A stretch of 64,000 bases of DNA from Ruegeria sp. EL01 (GTDB taxonomy: Bacteria; Pseudomonadota; Alphaproteobacteria; Rhodobacterales; Rhodobacteraceae): the NCBI RefSeq assembly GCF_900313035.1, contig NZ_OMPS01000003.1, forward strand, positions 23,755 to 87,754. Reading direction: 5' to 3'. Below, one piece after another: positions 9,744 to 18,416 of the stretch (positions are counted from its first letter, which is position 1; each line of letters begins with the position of its first letter). The notes under the pieces are model-generated. The model was not told where the DNA came from and made no database searches. It was given only the letters and a program-made list of their open reading frames with translations. The position numbers were made by a program, and so were the translations under genes.

Positions 9744-10109
9744 TCACACATTCTCCTGACCTAAACGTAACCCCCCAACTTCGGAACAGTCCCCGACGCC
9801 ATGCTGATCGACCGCGCGCCAGAGCCAATACTTGCGATCCGAGATTCTCGCGGCAACCTCATCCAGATGCCAGACATCACCTGGATGTTTCTGTCTCTGC
9901 CGCAGGTTTCGAGCTACCGCCGGCCCAAATTTGATGACCCAACGCCGGACGGTTTCGTAAGACGCATCGATCCCACGCTGCAGAAGCATCTCTTTAACTT
10001 CGCGCAGAATCAGGTTGAAGCGAACGTACAGCCACACCGCGTGCGCGATGATCTGAGGAGGAAACCGGTGGCGCTTGTAGCTGACTGACGATGACTTCGT
10101 TAATGTCAC
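9744..10109 (-). pseudogene. IS6-family transposase, N-terminal fragment
   Basis: The frame shows the standard IS6/IS26-like N-terminus (KRHRFPPQIIAHAVWLYVRFNLILREVKEMLLQRGID, SYETVRRWVIKFGP) and the first catalytic Asp region (DVWHLDEVAARI). Homology ends near codon 103 (WLWRAVDQHG). The second Asp and the Glu are missing, so the copy is dead. It lies 190 bp upstream of the ketosynthase operon and may once have been the left partner of the IS6 at 15530. Confidence 0.8.
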
Positions 10110-10300
10110 TTACGTCCAAATCATATCATGGGTAACCGAACGAAGGTTATCGTGACAACACCCGCCTGCTGGATAGCTCGTAAAACATAACGAAATCAAA
10201 TAATAAGTGTTCCGACGACAAAAAGGTAAGGAATCCCCAACTTGCCAGCAGGTTTTCGCCTACCTATTTCGGACTGCATCTTACGGGACGGAGTAAGCAC

Positions 10301-11302
10301 TTGAGCAAATCCATCCAGGTTGCCATGCGCGGCACGGGCCACTTTTTGCCAGGCCATCCTGTCGCGTCCGAAGCTCTTGATACAAGAGCAGGCTTGAAAC
10401 GCGGGCACCTTGAGCAAGAGACCGGCGTCAAATCCCGTCACTTTGCCGAAGGTATCAGCCAGATTGATATGGCCGTGACGGCAGCCCAGCGTGCGCTGGA
10501 TCAGGCCGGGTTGGACGCTGACGACATCGATCTGGTTATTTCTGCCAACGGCGTCCCGTTCCAGACCTTGCCGTCGACCGCTCCGCTGGTGATGCGGGAA
10601 CTTGGTATGGGGGACGGCAACGCTGCGGCCTTTGACGTTAACAGCACCTGTACCAGTTTCATCAGCGCGCTTGAGATTGCCAGCCGGCAGGTCGCATCCG
10701 GGGCCTGCTGTCATGCGCTGATCGTTTCGTCCGAAATCGCCTCGCGCGGGTTGCCATGGTCTGAACAGCCCGAGGTTGCTGCGCTGTTTGGTGACGGGGC
10801 TGCCGCTGCTATCATTGGCCCCGATGACAGGTCAGGATGCGGTATTCGGGCCAGTCTGATGCGCAGCTACCCGTCGAAATACGAGGCCTGCCAGATCGCC
10901 GCCGGAGGAACCCGGTTTGACTACCATAAGAACCGTGATGAGTTTGCCCGGCACACTCTGTTTCGGATGAATGGTGCAGATCTGTTCAAGCTGACGCTGA
11001 AGCACTTTCCCGGGTTTGTGGATGAACTATTGGAACAGGCGGGCTGGAAAAAGGAAGATGTTGATCTGGTTGTCCCGCATCAGGCCAGCCCGCACGCGCT
11101 GACGCATATGGTGCGACAGACGGGCTTCGGCGGCGACAAGATCGTCAATCTGGTGGCGCAGATCGGTAACCAGATCGCTGCCTCGGTGCCGACAGCGCTG
11201 GATCATGCGCGCCGGCGGGGGCAGGCGGGGCCGGGAACGCGGCTGCTGATGTTGGGGACATCGGCAGGCGTTTCATTCTCGGGCCTTGCGATGCAAATGT
11301 GA
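10301..11302 (+). CDS. 3-oxoacyl-ACP synthase III / OleA-like thiolase-fold condensing enzyme
   Basis: The 333-residue protein has the KAS III/OleA catalytic triad: Cys117 in NSTCTSF, His260 in VPHQASPHAL and Asn290 in GNQIAASVP. The GDGAAAAII loop is also present. Such enzymes condense an acyl-CoA or acyl-ACP with malonyl-ACP or a second acyl chain. It opens a five-gene operon in which each next start overlaps the previous stop, so it probably makes the first carbon skeleton. Translation starts at TTG (10301). Housekeeping FabH is less likely because no fatty-acid or ribosomal genes are adjacent and the partners are ole-like. Confidence 0.85.
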   Translation: MSKSIQVAMRGTGHFLPGHPVASEALDTRAGLKRGHLEQETGVKSRHFAEGISQIDMAVTAAQRALDQAGLDADDIDLVISANGVPFQTLPSTAPLVMRELGMGDGNAAAFDVNSTCTSFISALEIASRQVASGACCHALIVSSEIASRGLPWSEQPEVAALFGDGAAAAIIGPDDRSGCGIRASLMRSYPSKYEACQIAAGGTRFDYHKNRDEFARHTLFRMNGADLFKLTLKHFPGFVDELLEQAGWKKEDVDLVVPHQASPHALTHMVRQTGFGGDKIVNLVAQIGNQIAASVPTALDHARRRGQAGPGTRLLMLGTSAGVSFSGLAMQM

Positions 11303-12282
11303 TCTCTGTGCGGGTGCTTGTGACAGGGGCCACTGGTTTTCTCGGCGGCGGGCTTTGCGGGTTCCTGCGCGATCAGGGGCTGGACGTCGTTGCAACAGGA
11401 CGTTCGGCACAGCGCTGTGCCGATCTGCGGGATCAGGGGTTTGAGGTGCACCGCGCTGATCTTAGCTGCCCGCTGGACCCTGTGCAGTTTGGCGCTTTGG
11501 ATGCCATCGTCCATACGGCCGCGCTGTCGGCTCCTTCTGGCGCGCTCCCGGCTTTCCAGTCTGCCAATGTCGACGCCACACGCCATGTTGTGGCGCTGGC
11601 CCAGCAGGCACAGGTTCGGCGCTTCGTGAATATTTCTTCGCCATCAGTTTACTTTGCGCCGCGCGACCAGTTGGATGTCAGGGAAACCTGCCCGCTGCCC
11701 ACGCCGTTCAACAATTATGCGCGCACCAAGGCAGAGGCTGAACAGATCGTACTGGGTGCCTCTTCGATTGGCCCGCTCAGCCTGCGCCCGCGTGGGATTT
11801 ATGGCCCCGGCGATACCGCATTGCTGCCACGGCTGCTGAAAGCGGCGCAATCCCATCCTTTGCCCTTGTTTCGCAACGGGCGCGCCAGCATTGATCTGAC
11901 GCATATCTCTGATGTGTGCCGCGCCGTGTTTGCCGCGCTGACTGCGGGCGCTGAGGCAGAAGGAGAGATTTTTAACATCTCCGGGGGCGAAGCGTTGCCG
12001 ACGAAACAGATCATTGAAATGGCATGCCAGCGCGCGGATGTTCAGCCGAGGTGGCGGCCTCTGCCGCTTTGGCCCACCCTTGCTGCTGCCAGAATGGTGG
12101 AGCGGGTGTATACTCTCTGGCCGGGCGCGGGTGAGCCCAAAGTCACGGCATATGCGCTTGCCCTGCTGGCCTTTGAACAAAGCCTCAATATCGACAAAGC
12201 CGCCAGGGTTTTAAACTGGCATCCAAAAGTCCGGTTCAATGAAGGGATCGAGAGTGTGTTTGGCGCAGGGGGCCTATCGTGA
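11299..12282 (+). CDS. Extended-SDR NAD(P)-dependent epimerase/reductase (OleD-like position)
   Basis: The 327-residue protein has the Rossmann GxxGxxG (GATGFLG, residues 10-16), the Ser/Tyr/Lys catalytic set (NISSPSVYF at 111-119; Y140-x3-K144 in NNYARTKAEAE) and the extended-SDR segment LRPRGIYGPGD. A 3-beta-hydroxysteroid-dehydrogenase/OleD-like reductase that acts on the ketosynthase product is the most economical role in this operon. The GTG start at 11299 overlaps the upstream stop by 4 bp, indicating translational coupling. The substrate is inferred, not shown. Confidence 0.85.
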   Translation: MISVRVLVTGATGFLGGGLCGFLRDQGLDVVATGRSAQRCADLRDQGFEVHRADLSCPLDPVQFGALDAIVHTAALSAPSGALPAFQSANVDATRHVVALAQQAQVRRFVNISSPSVYFAPRDQLDVRETCPLPTPFNNYARTKAEAEQIVLGASSIGPLSLRPRGIYGPGDTALLPRLLKAAQSHPLPLFRNGRASIDLTHISDVCRAVFAALTAGAEAEGEIFNISGGEALPTKQIIEMACQRADVQPRWRPLPLWPTLAAARMVERVYTLWPGAGEPKVTAYALALLAFEQSLNIDKAARVLNWHPKVRFNEGIESVFGAGGLS

Positions 12283-13100
12283 AACTGCACTTTGCCAACA
12301 GCGCTTTTATCAAAGCGCCGGAACGCTTGATCGACCGAGACGGCAGCTGGTTTCAGACCCGCCAGTTGCGCGTGCGCTACGGCATCCTTGAGCATCCCGG
12401 ATTTGGCCCGGTCCTGATCGACACCGGATACAGCAGCCATCTTTTCACCGGTGCCCGCAGCTTTGGCCTGCGCGCCTATGCCGCCATGTTCAACCCAGTG
12501 CTTGAGCAGGAGGGCGAGATCGCGGCGGTTCTGCGGCGGCTTGGCTACTCGGTTGAAGATGTGCGCAAGATCGTCGTCACGCATTTTCACGCCGATCACG
12601 TATCGGCGCTGCGCAGCCTCCCAAAGGCCCAGATCATCGCGGATCGCCAAACACTTACGACCATTCTGGGCCAGAGCGGGTTCGCCAATATGCGTCATGG
12701 AATTTTCCCGGAGCTTCTACCCGATGATGTGCTGCATCGGGTCACGGATGTTGCAGAGTGTCGTGTCTCGGATGCGCCGCTGGATCTGGGTGCGGGCCGC
12801 GATCTGCTTGGCGACGGAACGGTGATTGCAGTTGATCTTCCGGGCCATGCAGCAGGGCATTTCGGGCTTTGCTTCCCATGGCTGGACCCCGTTCTGCTTT
12901 ACGCTTGTGATGTGCAGTGGATGCAGACCGCATTGGACAAAGCGCTTCCTTTGTTGGGACGGATGGCCGCGCATGACGCGGGTGCTGCGGTACGTTCCAG
13001 CCGGAAAGTGGCTGAGTTTCGGAATGCGGGCGGACAAGTCGTGCTGTGTCACGATCCGGTCTTGACCTCGTTCGATCTTGAGCAGCCTGCTGATGTCTGA
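12279..13100 (+). CDS. MBL-fold metallohydrolase
   Basis: The 273-residue protein shows the metallo-beta-lactamase motif HFHADH (residues 102-107). Further metal ligands lie in DLPGHAAGHFGL (about 188-199), the Asp of YACDVQW (about 211) and LCHDP near the C-terminus, so a dinuclear metal site is complete. Homologues cleave esters, lactones or thioesters. In this operon it stands where ole clusters have the alpha/beta-hydrolase OleB, so it may release or open the product. It overlaps the upstream gene by 4 bp and the next by 8 bp. Confidence 0.85.
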   Translation: MKLHFANSAFIKAPERLIDRDGSWFQTRQLRVRYGILEHPGFGPVLIDTGYSSHLFTGARSFGLRAYAAMFNPVLEQEGEIAAVLRRLGYSVEDVRKIVVTHFHADHVSALRSLPKAQIIADRQTLTTILGQSGFANMRHGIFPELLPDDVLHRVTDVAECRVSDAPLDLGAGRDLLGDGTVIAVDLPGHAAGHFGLCFPWLDPVLLYACDVQWMQTALDKALPLLGRMAAHDAGAAVRSSRKVAEFRNAGGQVVLCHDPVLTSFDLEQPADV

Positions 13101-14358
13101 TCTGTGGCATATCGCACGCGCCTTTGCATCGACGCGTTATCGCACGCGCAAAAGCCTGTCGCGCGCCGATTTCCTGAAATGGCAAGACCGCGCCGTTCGG
13201 CGCTGGTTGCAGCGGGATTTGCCAAAAGTACGGTATTACGCCACTGCCGCGCCAACGCTCGACACCCTGCCGATTGTCGACAAGGCCCGGATGATGGCTT
13301 ATTTTGGAACGTTCAATCTGGGTGGCATTTCCGCCCCCGTCGGATGGCAGCATTTCGAAACCTCCGGCACGATCGGAGATATCAGCGTCGGTGCCAGTAC
13401 TGGCACCAGCGGCAACCGCGCGCTTTATGTGATCACCCCACAGGAACGGTTGCGCTGGCTGGGGACCATTCTGGCCAAGGCACTCCCCCGGTTTCCGTTC
13501 CAGGCCGAGCGTGTGGCCGTGATCCTGCCGCAATCCTCATCGCTTTATGACACCGCAGCGCGGGCCAATCGGCTGGAACTGGCTTTCTTCGATCTGAAAG
13601 AGGGGATGGAGCGATGGTCCAATCGGCTTGCGGCGTTTGATCCGACATGTCTGGTTGGCCCTCCGCGCGTTCTGCGGGCTTTGGCGGAAGAGGATATCGG
13701 GCTGACCCCGCGGATCGTCTATTCGAGCGCTGAGACGCTTGATCCTGTGGATCGTCAGGTGATCGAGGCGGGGTTTGCCTTGAAGCTTGGACAGATTTAC
13801 ATGGCGACCGAGGGCCTCTTCGGGGTCAGCTGTTCGCATGGCAACATCCATCTGACCGAAGATACCACGAAGTTTGAATTCGAACCGGCCGGAGATGGCC
13901 TTGTGAACCCCATCGTGTCGTGTTTTCAGCGTCAATATCAGATCATGGCGCGCTATCGGATGAATGATCTGCTGCGCCTCATGCCCGAGCCTTGCCCCTG
14001 CGGGTCGCCGCTACAGGCGGTCAGCGAGATTGTTGGCCGAATGGATGACGTGTTTGTTTTCGACGCGGATACGAAACCCATCTATTTCACGCCGGATGTC
14101 CTGCGCAACGCGGTGCTGGATGCGGATCGGAGCATTGATGACTTCCGCATTTTGCGCGTGGCCGAGCGCCGGGTCGAACTGGTTTTGCCTGAGCGATCCA
14201 AACCTGAGCAACTGCAAGCATCAAAAGCAGTCCTGGAACGTCTGATCCAGACGCGCTGCTGGGGCATCACGGTTTCGGCCCGCACCGCCCGGCTGCGCCC
14301 CGACTCTCATCGAAAGCTGCGACGGGTGGAAAACCAGTGGCGGGCAGATACTCGATGA
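13093..14358 (+). CDS. Adenylate-forming enzyme, F390-synthetase/PaaK-related
   Basis: From the ATG at 13093 the protein is 421 residues; an upstream in-frame start at 13078 is possible but would overlap the MBL gene by 23 bp. The P-loop ISVGASTGTSGNRALYV, the YSSAETLD segment, the TEGLFGVSC aromatic/Glu motif and the ARYRMNDLL adenylation core mark it as a PaaK-like member of the ANL superfamily. A PCPCGSPL zinc-like segment follows. It should activate a carboxylate with ATP, as OleC-type enzymes do with beta-hydroxy acids. The acyl acceptor is unknown and no carrier protein is adjacent. Confidence 0.8.
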   Translation: MSDLWHIARAFASTRYRTRKSLSRADFLKWQDRAVRRWLQRDLPKVRYYATAAPTLDTLPIVDKARMMAYFGTFNLGGISAPVGWQHFETSGTIGDISVGASTGTSGNRALYVITPQERLRWLGTILAKALPRFPFQAERVAVILPQSSSLYDTAARANRLELAFFDLKEGMERWSNRLAAFDPTCLVGPPRVLRALAEEDIGLTPRIVYSSAETLDPVDRQVIEAGFALKLGQIYMATEGLFGVSCSHGNIHLTEDTTKFEFEPAGDGLVNPIVSCFQRQYQIMARYRMNDLLRLMPEPCPCGSPLQAVSEIVGRMDDVFVFDADTKPIYFTPDVLRNAVLDADRSIDDFRILRVAERRVELVLPERSKPEQLQASKAVLERLIQTRCWGITVSARTARLRPDSHRKLRRVENQWRADTR

Positions 14359-15374
14359 AAGGGGCGTTTCTGGTCAACGCCTCGCGCAGCGGCTCAACGA
14401 TGATGTCGACCATCCTGCGCCAGCACCCGGATGTGCTCAGCCTGTCCGAGCTGATGGCAACGCAAGGCACACGGGCCTTGCTGCCCGGTCAGATCAGCGG
14501 GCAGGCGTTCTGGCGGCAACTTGCCAAGCCGACAGCCTTGATGCGCCATCTGGCAAATCCGGCAAGCGCCCCGGATGAGTTCCTGTACCACACAGTCCAG
14601 AACCGGCGGTTCGATCCGTTCAACTGCCCGCCAATCCTTGCGGTCACCCTGCCGCATCTCTTCCCGACGCCTGACACTGAGTTTGACGAGTTGGCCCATC
14701 AGGTGCGCCGGTTCTCGCGTCAGACACGCGTAGATCACCTGCATGCCATGATCGAGTTTCTTGGTACGAAAACGGGTCAGTCATTCTGGGTCGAACGCTC
14801 CGGCGGCACTCTGATGGCCACGTCTGCGCTTGCCAAGGCGTTTCCGAACGCCAAATTCGCGGTCCTCCTTCGCGATGGGCGCGATGTTACCTTGTCCATG
14901 CAAAGCTACAAACCGGCGCGGTTTGTGATTTGGTTCTGGAGGCTGGCGTCTCGGTTTGGCATCGACGTATTCAAGCCCGATGCTTCAATCGGCAGCGCCC
15001 GTTGGATAGCGCTGACCGAACAGCTTTCTGGGCAGATTTTGCCGATTGAACGGATTCTGAATGCAAAACCTTCGATCCAGGATGCTGCGGCTTGCTGGTC
15101 GGCTCTAACTCAAAGCGGGATTGCGCAGTTCTCGGCATTACCTGCCCATCGCAGGCTGGTTTTGCGCTATGAGTCGATAGTTGCCGCTCCCAAAGTCGAA
15201 CTGACCCGACTGTCACATTTTTTGGAGTTGCCGGACGACAAGGAATGGCTTGAATATGGTGCAAACGTCCCCCGCATGGTCCCCTCGCGCTACAAGGCGT
15301 TGCCAGTGCAGGAACAGCGGAAACTCGAAACACTGACGGCAGCTGCCAGAGCAGTGTCTGACCAACTTGCTTAA
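14355..15374 (+). CDS. Sulfotransferase-family protein
   Basis: The 339-residue protein starts at the ATG overlapping the previous TGA (ATGA). The 5'-phosphosulfate loop is visible at its N-terminus (FLVNASRSGSTMMSTIL), together with the 3'-phosphate motif further on (FAVLLRDGRDVTLSMQSY). This suggests transfer of sulfuryl from PAPS to a hydroxyl or amine of the pathway product. A YESIVAAPKVELTRLSHFLEL segment is typical of the C-terminal half. It is the last gene of the operon, followed by a 155-bp gap and an IS6 element. Confidence 0.8.
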   Translation: MKGAFLVNASRSGSTMMSTILRQHPDVLSLSELMATQGTRALLPGQISGQAFWRQLAKPTALMRHLANPASAPDEFLYHTVQNRRFDPFNCPPILAVTLPHLFPTPDTEFDELAHQVRRFSRQTRVDHLHAMIEFLGTKTGQSFWVERSGGTLMATSALAKAFPNAKFAVLLRDGRDVTLSMQSYKPARFVIWFWRLASRFGIDVFKPDASIGSARWIALTEQLSGQILPIERILNAKPSIQDAAACWSALTQSGIAQFSALPAHRRLVLRYESIVAAPKVELTRLSHFLELPDDKEWLEYGANVPRMVPSRYKALPVQEQRKLETLTAAARAVSDQLA

Positions 15375-15529
15375 ATGAACTGCAAGTGGGACGACTGCAT
15401 CGTTCAATAATCGAACTCGCATCAACAACTGCTTAACGCGGTTCTATGATCAGCCTTGCTTCGACGTCCCATCCGAAGGGCTACCTCTTCCCTCGCTCTG
15501 TTACTTCCTAAGAGACCTGGGCCTATTTC

Positions 15530-16353
15530 GGATGTGTCGCAAACTTTTGGGACGGGCAGAGTTAGCGTCTTAACGGACACACCTACCTGCGATCTCTACA
15601 AATAGCCGAAAGCCAGATGTCGCAGTGCTGGGGAATTGCTGCTTTCGGATCATGTTGGCGACCTCAATGCCGTCTAAAGTAGCCGAAGCGGATCTAAACG
15701 ATTTGAACCCGCACATGTGCCCTACGCGACGCTTGATAAACCGATGATCCTGTTCGATCAGGTTGTTTAAATACTTGGACCTGACTGTTTCGATTTTGGT
15801 TAGACAACCAAACCGATTAAGGATTTTGTTCACCTCTCGAATGCCCGCCGCGTTGGCTCCGCTTTTGTCGATGACGATCTTACTCGGGATTCCATTTGAC
15901 GACAGAGCTTTGGAAAAGAACCCGGCTGCCGCTGGACGGTTCCTGCGCTCAGACAGCATGAAATCAAGGGTATTTCCTGCCTTGTCGACAGCCCGATAGA
16001 AGTACATCCATTTGCCGCAAACACGAATATAGGTCTCGTCCATACGCCAGGAGCTCAACGTTGGGCGGTTCTTTGATTGCGCACGAGCTGCGACGATCGG
16101 CGAGTATTTCACAACCCACCTATTCAATGTGGCATGGTCAACTCGCACACCGCGTTCAGCCATGATCTCTTCCAAGTCTCGATAGGACACTGTGTATCGC
16201 AGGTAGAAGCACACAGCGTACAAAACTGCGTCTTTGGGGAAGTGGCAGCCTTTCAAGGAGATCATGCTTAAACCTGTTCGAAAACTATTCGGCGGGAACA
16301 AACGCCAGATCCGGCGTGCCCGTCAATCGGGCATCGAAGTTTGCGACACATCC
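15530..16353 (-). mobile_element. IS6-family insertion sequence (apparently intact)
   Basis: Perfect 17-bp terminal inverted repeats, GGATGTGTCGCAAACTT at 15530-15546 and its complement at 16337-16353, enclose one transposase. The 824-bp length is normal for IS6. The flanks do not match as an 8-bp duplication, which is common when IS6 elements recombine. Confidence 0.9.
15570..16301 (-). CDS. IS6-family transposase
   Basis: The 243-residue DDE transposase has Asp in SSWRMDETYIRV, Asp in SKIVIDKSGANAAG and Glu in NNLIEQDHRFIKRRV, all at standard IS6 spacing, after a helix-turn-helix (YRDLEEIMAERGVRVDHATLNRWV). Translation may begin at an internal Met (MISLKGCHFP), since the first twelve residues are not conserved-looking. 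No disruption is visible. Confidence 0.9.
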   Translation of the reverse strand: MFPPNSFRTGLSMISLKGCHFPKDAVLYAVCFYLRYTVSYRDLEEIMAERGVRVDHATLNRWVVKYSPIVAARAQSKNRPTLSSWRMDETYIRVCGKWMYFYRAVDKAGNTLDFMLSERRNRPAAAGFFSKALSSNGIPSKIVIDKSGANAAGIREVNKILNRFGCLTKIETVRSKYLNNLIEQDHRFIKRRVGHMCGFKSFRSASATLDGIEVANMIRKQQFPSTATSGFRLFVEIAGRCVR

Positions 16354-16554
16354 GATTTGTCTCCAAAGGCAATGCTCTCGCGTCCCTCCAATGCTACCTA
16401 AATTTGGGAAACAAGATGAGGTTTACCGTTTTCAGCTTACACCTCCAATCGATGATCGGATCGAAGAGTTTGAAAAAGGTGAGCAATAGGATTGACCTCT
16501 ATAAATCACACATTCATAAATAGTGAGCTATAGAAAGGAGGTTTATACCTCACG
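16354..16554. promoter_or_regulatory. Upstream region of the fic gene with a ribosome-site hairpin
   Basis: This AT-rich 200-bp stretch contains no gene. At 16538-16551, GAGG-TTTATA-CCTC lets the Shine-Dalgarno sequence AGGAGG (16536-16541) pair with CCTC just before the start codon. A second, competing pairing is GTGAG (16523-16527) with CTCAC (16549-16553). The two folds could tune translation of fic. The structure was read by eye and not folded. Confidence 0.35.
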
Positions 16555-17664
16555 ATGTGGAACTGGCAGAACCATGACTGGCCGACTTTTCGTTACGATG
16601 CCGCAAGACTCGAACCATACGAGCAACAGTTCCTGTTGTCTTCAGGGGAAGTTCTTGGGGCGGTTCATCATGTGAACACATCGGATCGAGATCAATTGCG
16701 TATCGACCTGCTAAGCGAAGAAGCAATGAAAACCAGCGCGATCGAGGGTGAGATGCTGGATCGTCTCAGCGTGCAATCTTCCTTACGCCGACATCTTGGA
16801 TTGGCTCCCGACAGCTATCCATCCAAACCGCGCGAGCAGGGCGTTTCTGAAATGATGGTGGATGTTTATTCTAACTATTCGGAACCTCTGTCACACGACA
16901 CCCTGTTTCGGTGGCATGACATGCTTCTGTCCCATGACAGGCATCTGGAAAAGATTGGATCATACCGGAGCCATGAGGATGCGATGCAAATCGTCTCAGG
17001 AAGGCTGGATCGACCAGCGGTGCATTTCGAAGCGCCACCATCACATCAGGTTCCGGCTGAAATGGACCAGTTCGTGACCTGGTTCAACCGGACCGCACCG
17101 GATGGTCCCGGACCATTGCGCGCACTGATGCGGGCCGGATTGAGCCACCTGTATTTCGAGAGCATTCACCCCTTTGAAGACGGCAATGGCCGGTTGGGTA
17201 GGGCGCTGGCTGAAAAGTCCCTGGCACAAAACATTGGTCAGCCGAGTCTGATTGCACTTGCTTTCACGATCGAGCGAGAGCGGAGGGCATATTATGATCA
17301 GCTTGAACGCCATCAAAAAAAGCTGGACGTCACACCATGGCTTATCTGGTTTGCAGAGACTGTCCTTACAGCGCAGCAGGTGACTCTTGAGCGGGTTGGG
17401 TTCTTCATATCCAAGACGCACTTCTATGACCGGCATCGCGATCAGTTCAACGCCCGCCAAGGCAAGGTAATTGCCCGGTTGTTCAAGGCTGGGCCGGATG
17501 GGTTCAAAGGGGGATTGAGTGCGGAAAACTATATTTCGATCACGGGAACATCGCGTGCCACGGCGACACGGGATCTCCAGGACCTGGTAGAGAAGGGCGC
17601 TTTGATCCGAACGGGTGAACTCCGGTACACACGCTATTGGCTAAAGGTGGACCGGGAAGGGTAG
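16555..17664 (+). CDS. Fic family protein (AMPylase-type) with internal inhibitory motif and winged helix
   Basis: The 369-residue protein has the N-terminal inhibitory motif T60-S-A-I-E-G65, which places a Glu in the active site. The Fic core is HPFEDGNGRLGR (residues 205-216), with the catalytic His205 and phosphate loop intact. The C-terminal part (about 300-369, FKGGLSAENYISITGTSRATATRDLQDLVEKGAL) is a winged helix, as in many Fic-DOC regulators. Fic enzymes transfer AMP from ATP to a protein hydroxyl; the target is unknown. A strong AGGAGG lies 13 bases before ATG. Mobile elements flank both sides. Confidence 0.9.
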   Translation: MWNWQNHDWPTFRYDAARLEPYEQQFLLSSGEVLGAVHHVNTSDRDQLRIDLLSEEAMKTSAIEGEMLDRLSVQSSLRRHLGLAPDSYPSKPREQGVSEMMVDVYSNYSEPLSHDTLFRWHDMLLSHDRHLEKIGSYRSHEDAMQIVSGRLDRPAVHFEAPPSHQVPAEMDQFVTWFNRTAPDGPGPLRALMRAGLSHLYFESIHPFEDGNGRLGRALAEKSLAQNIGQPSLIALAFTIERERRAYYDQLERHQKKLDVTPWLIWFAETVLTAQQVTLERVGFFISKTHFYDRHRDQFNARQGKVIARLFKAGPDGFKGGLSAENYISITGTSRATATRDLQDLVEKGALIRTGELRYTRYWLKVDREG

Positions 17665-17686
17665 GGGGCTGGGGCACGAAGGGCGT

Positions 17687-18278
17687 ATTTTGTTGAAAAA
17701 CTCACCCTTGATCGAAGCGTAAGTCGCTGATTCAATTCCTTCTGCAGGGAGGGATTTGCGATGATGGGACCGAGGCAGGAGGCGCAAGCGGCGCTGTTCT
17801 ACGAGTTCTCGCTTGAGGATCATGTCCCGCAAGATCACCCGTTGCGTTCGATTGACCGTTACGTTGATCTGGCCAGCGTACGGGCTCATCTGGCGGATTT
17901 CTACAGCCACACCGGCCGGCCATCTGTCGATCCGGAACTGCTGATCCGCATGCTGCTGGTTGGGTATTGCTTTGGCATCCGGTCCGAGCGGCGGCTTCAC
18001 AAAACCGAAGAATACCAGATTGCGATGAAGCTCAGAAAGAAAGTTGAGATGCTCTTTGCCCACCTCAAGCGCATCCTAGGCCTTGGACGGCTCCGATTAT
18101 GTGGGCCGTGCGGCGCAAATGACGAATTCCTCCTCGCCGCCACCGCCCAAAACCTCCGCAAATTGGCGAAGATCTTTCCCGCACCGCAGCAAACGCGCAA
18201 AGCCTGATCACAAAGGCGCTTGCGCTCCGTTCAAAGAACCACTTTCTGCACTCGCAACACTTTGTTTTTCAACCGAAT
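17687..18278 (+). mobile_element. Internally deleted IS1182 derivative (MITE-like)
   Basis: The left end ATTTTGTTGAAAAAC (17687-17701) and a degenerate right end GTTTTTCAACCGAAT (18264-18278) match those of the element at 2937-4467. The inside is reduced from about 1.5 kb to 592 bp by one deletion. Since both ends remain, it could in principle be moved by a full-length transposase acting in trans, although the right end has two changes. Confidence 0.8.
17761..18207 (+). pseudogene. IS1182 transposase, in-frame internal deletion
   Basis: The first 79 codons (MMGPRQEAQAALFYEFSLED...GIRSERRL) are fused in frame to the last 69 (KTEEYQIAMKLRKKVEMLFAHL...), removing about 310 residues including the catalytic core. 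The junction lies at 17998-18003, where the intact copy's CGGCGGCTT and CAAAACCGAAGAA sequences meet. The 148-residue product keeps the DNA-binding N-terminus and could only act as an inhibitor, if it is made at all. Confidence 0.85.
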
Positions 18279-18416
18279 CGGCGGAAGGACGAAGCCGCTA
18301 TCGCGGCAATGGCGCTTGTGACTGACGTTATGAGCCGATCCTGACGGCGCGTATTTTGCGATCTTGCTGACCTTTCTGACGATTGGGGTTTCTCAATCTG
18401 ATGACAGGAGGTTCCG

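Noticed and set aside
15520..16361. 8-bp target duplication for the IS6 at 15530
   Set aside because: The flanks (CCTATTTC and GATTTGTC) do not match, so no duplication can be claimed.
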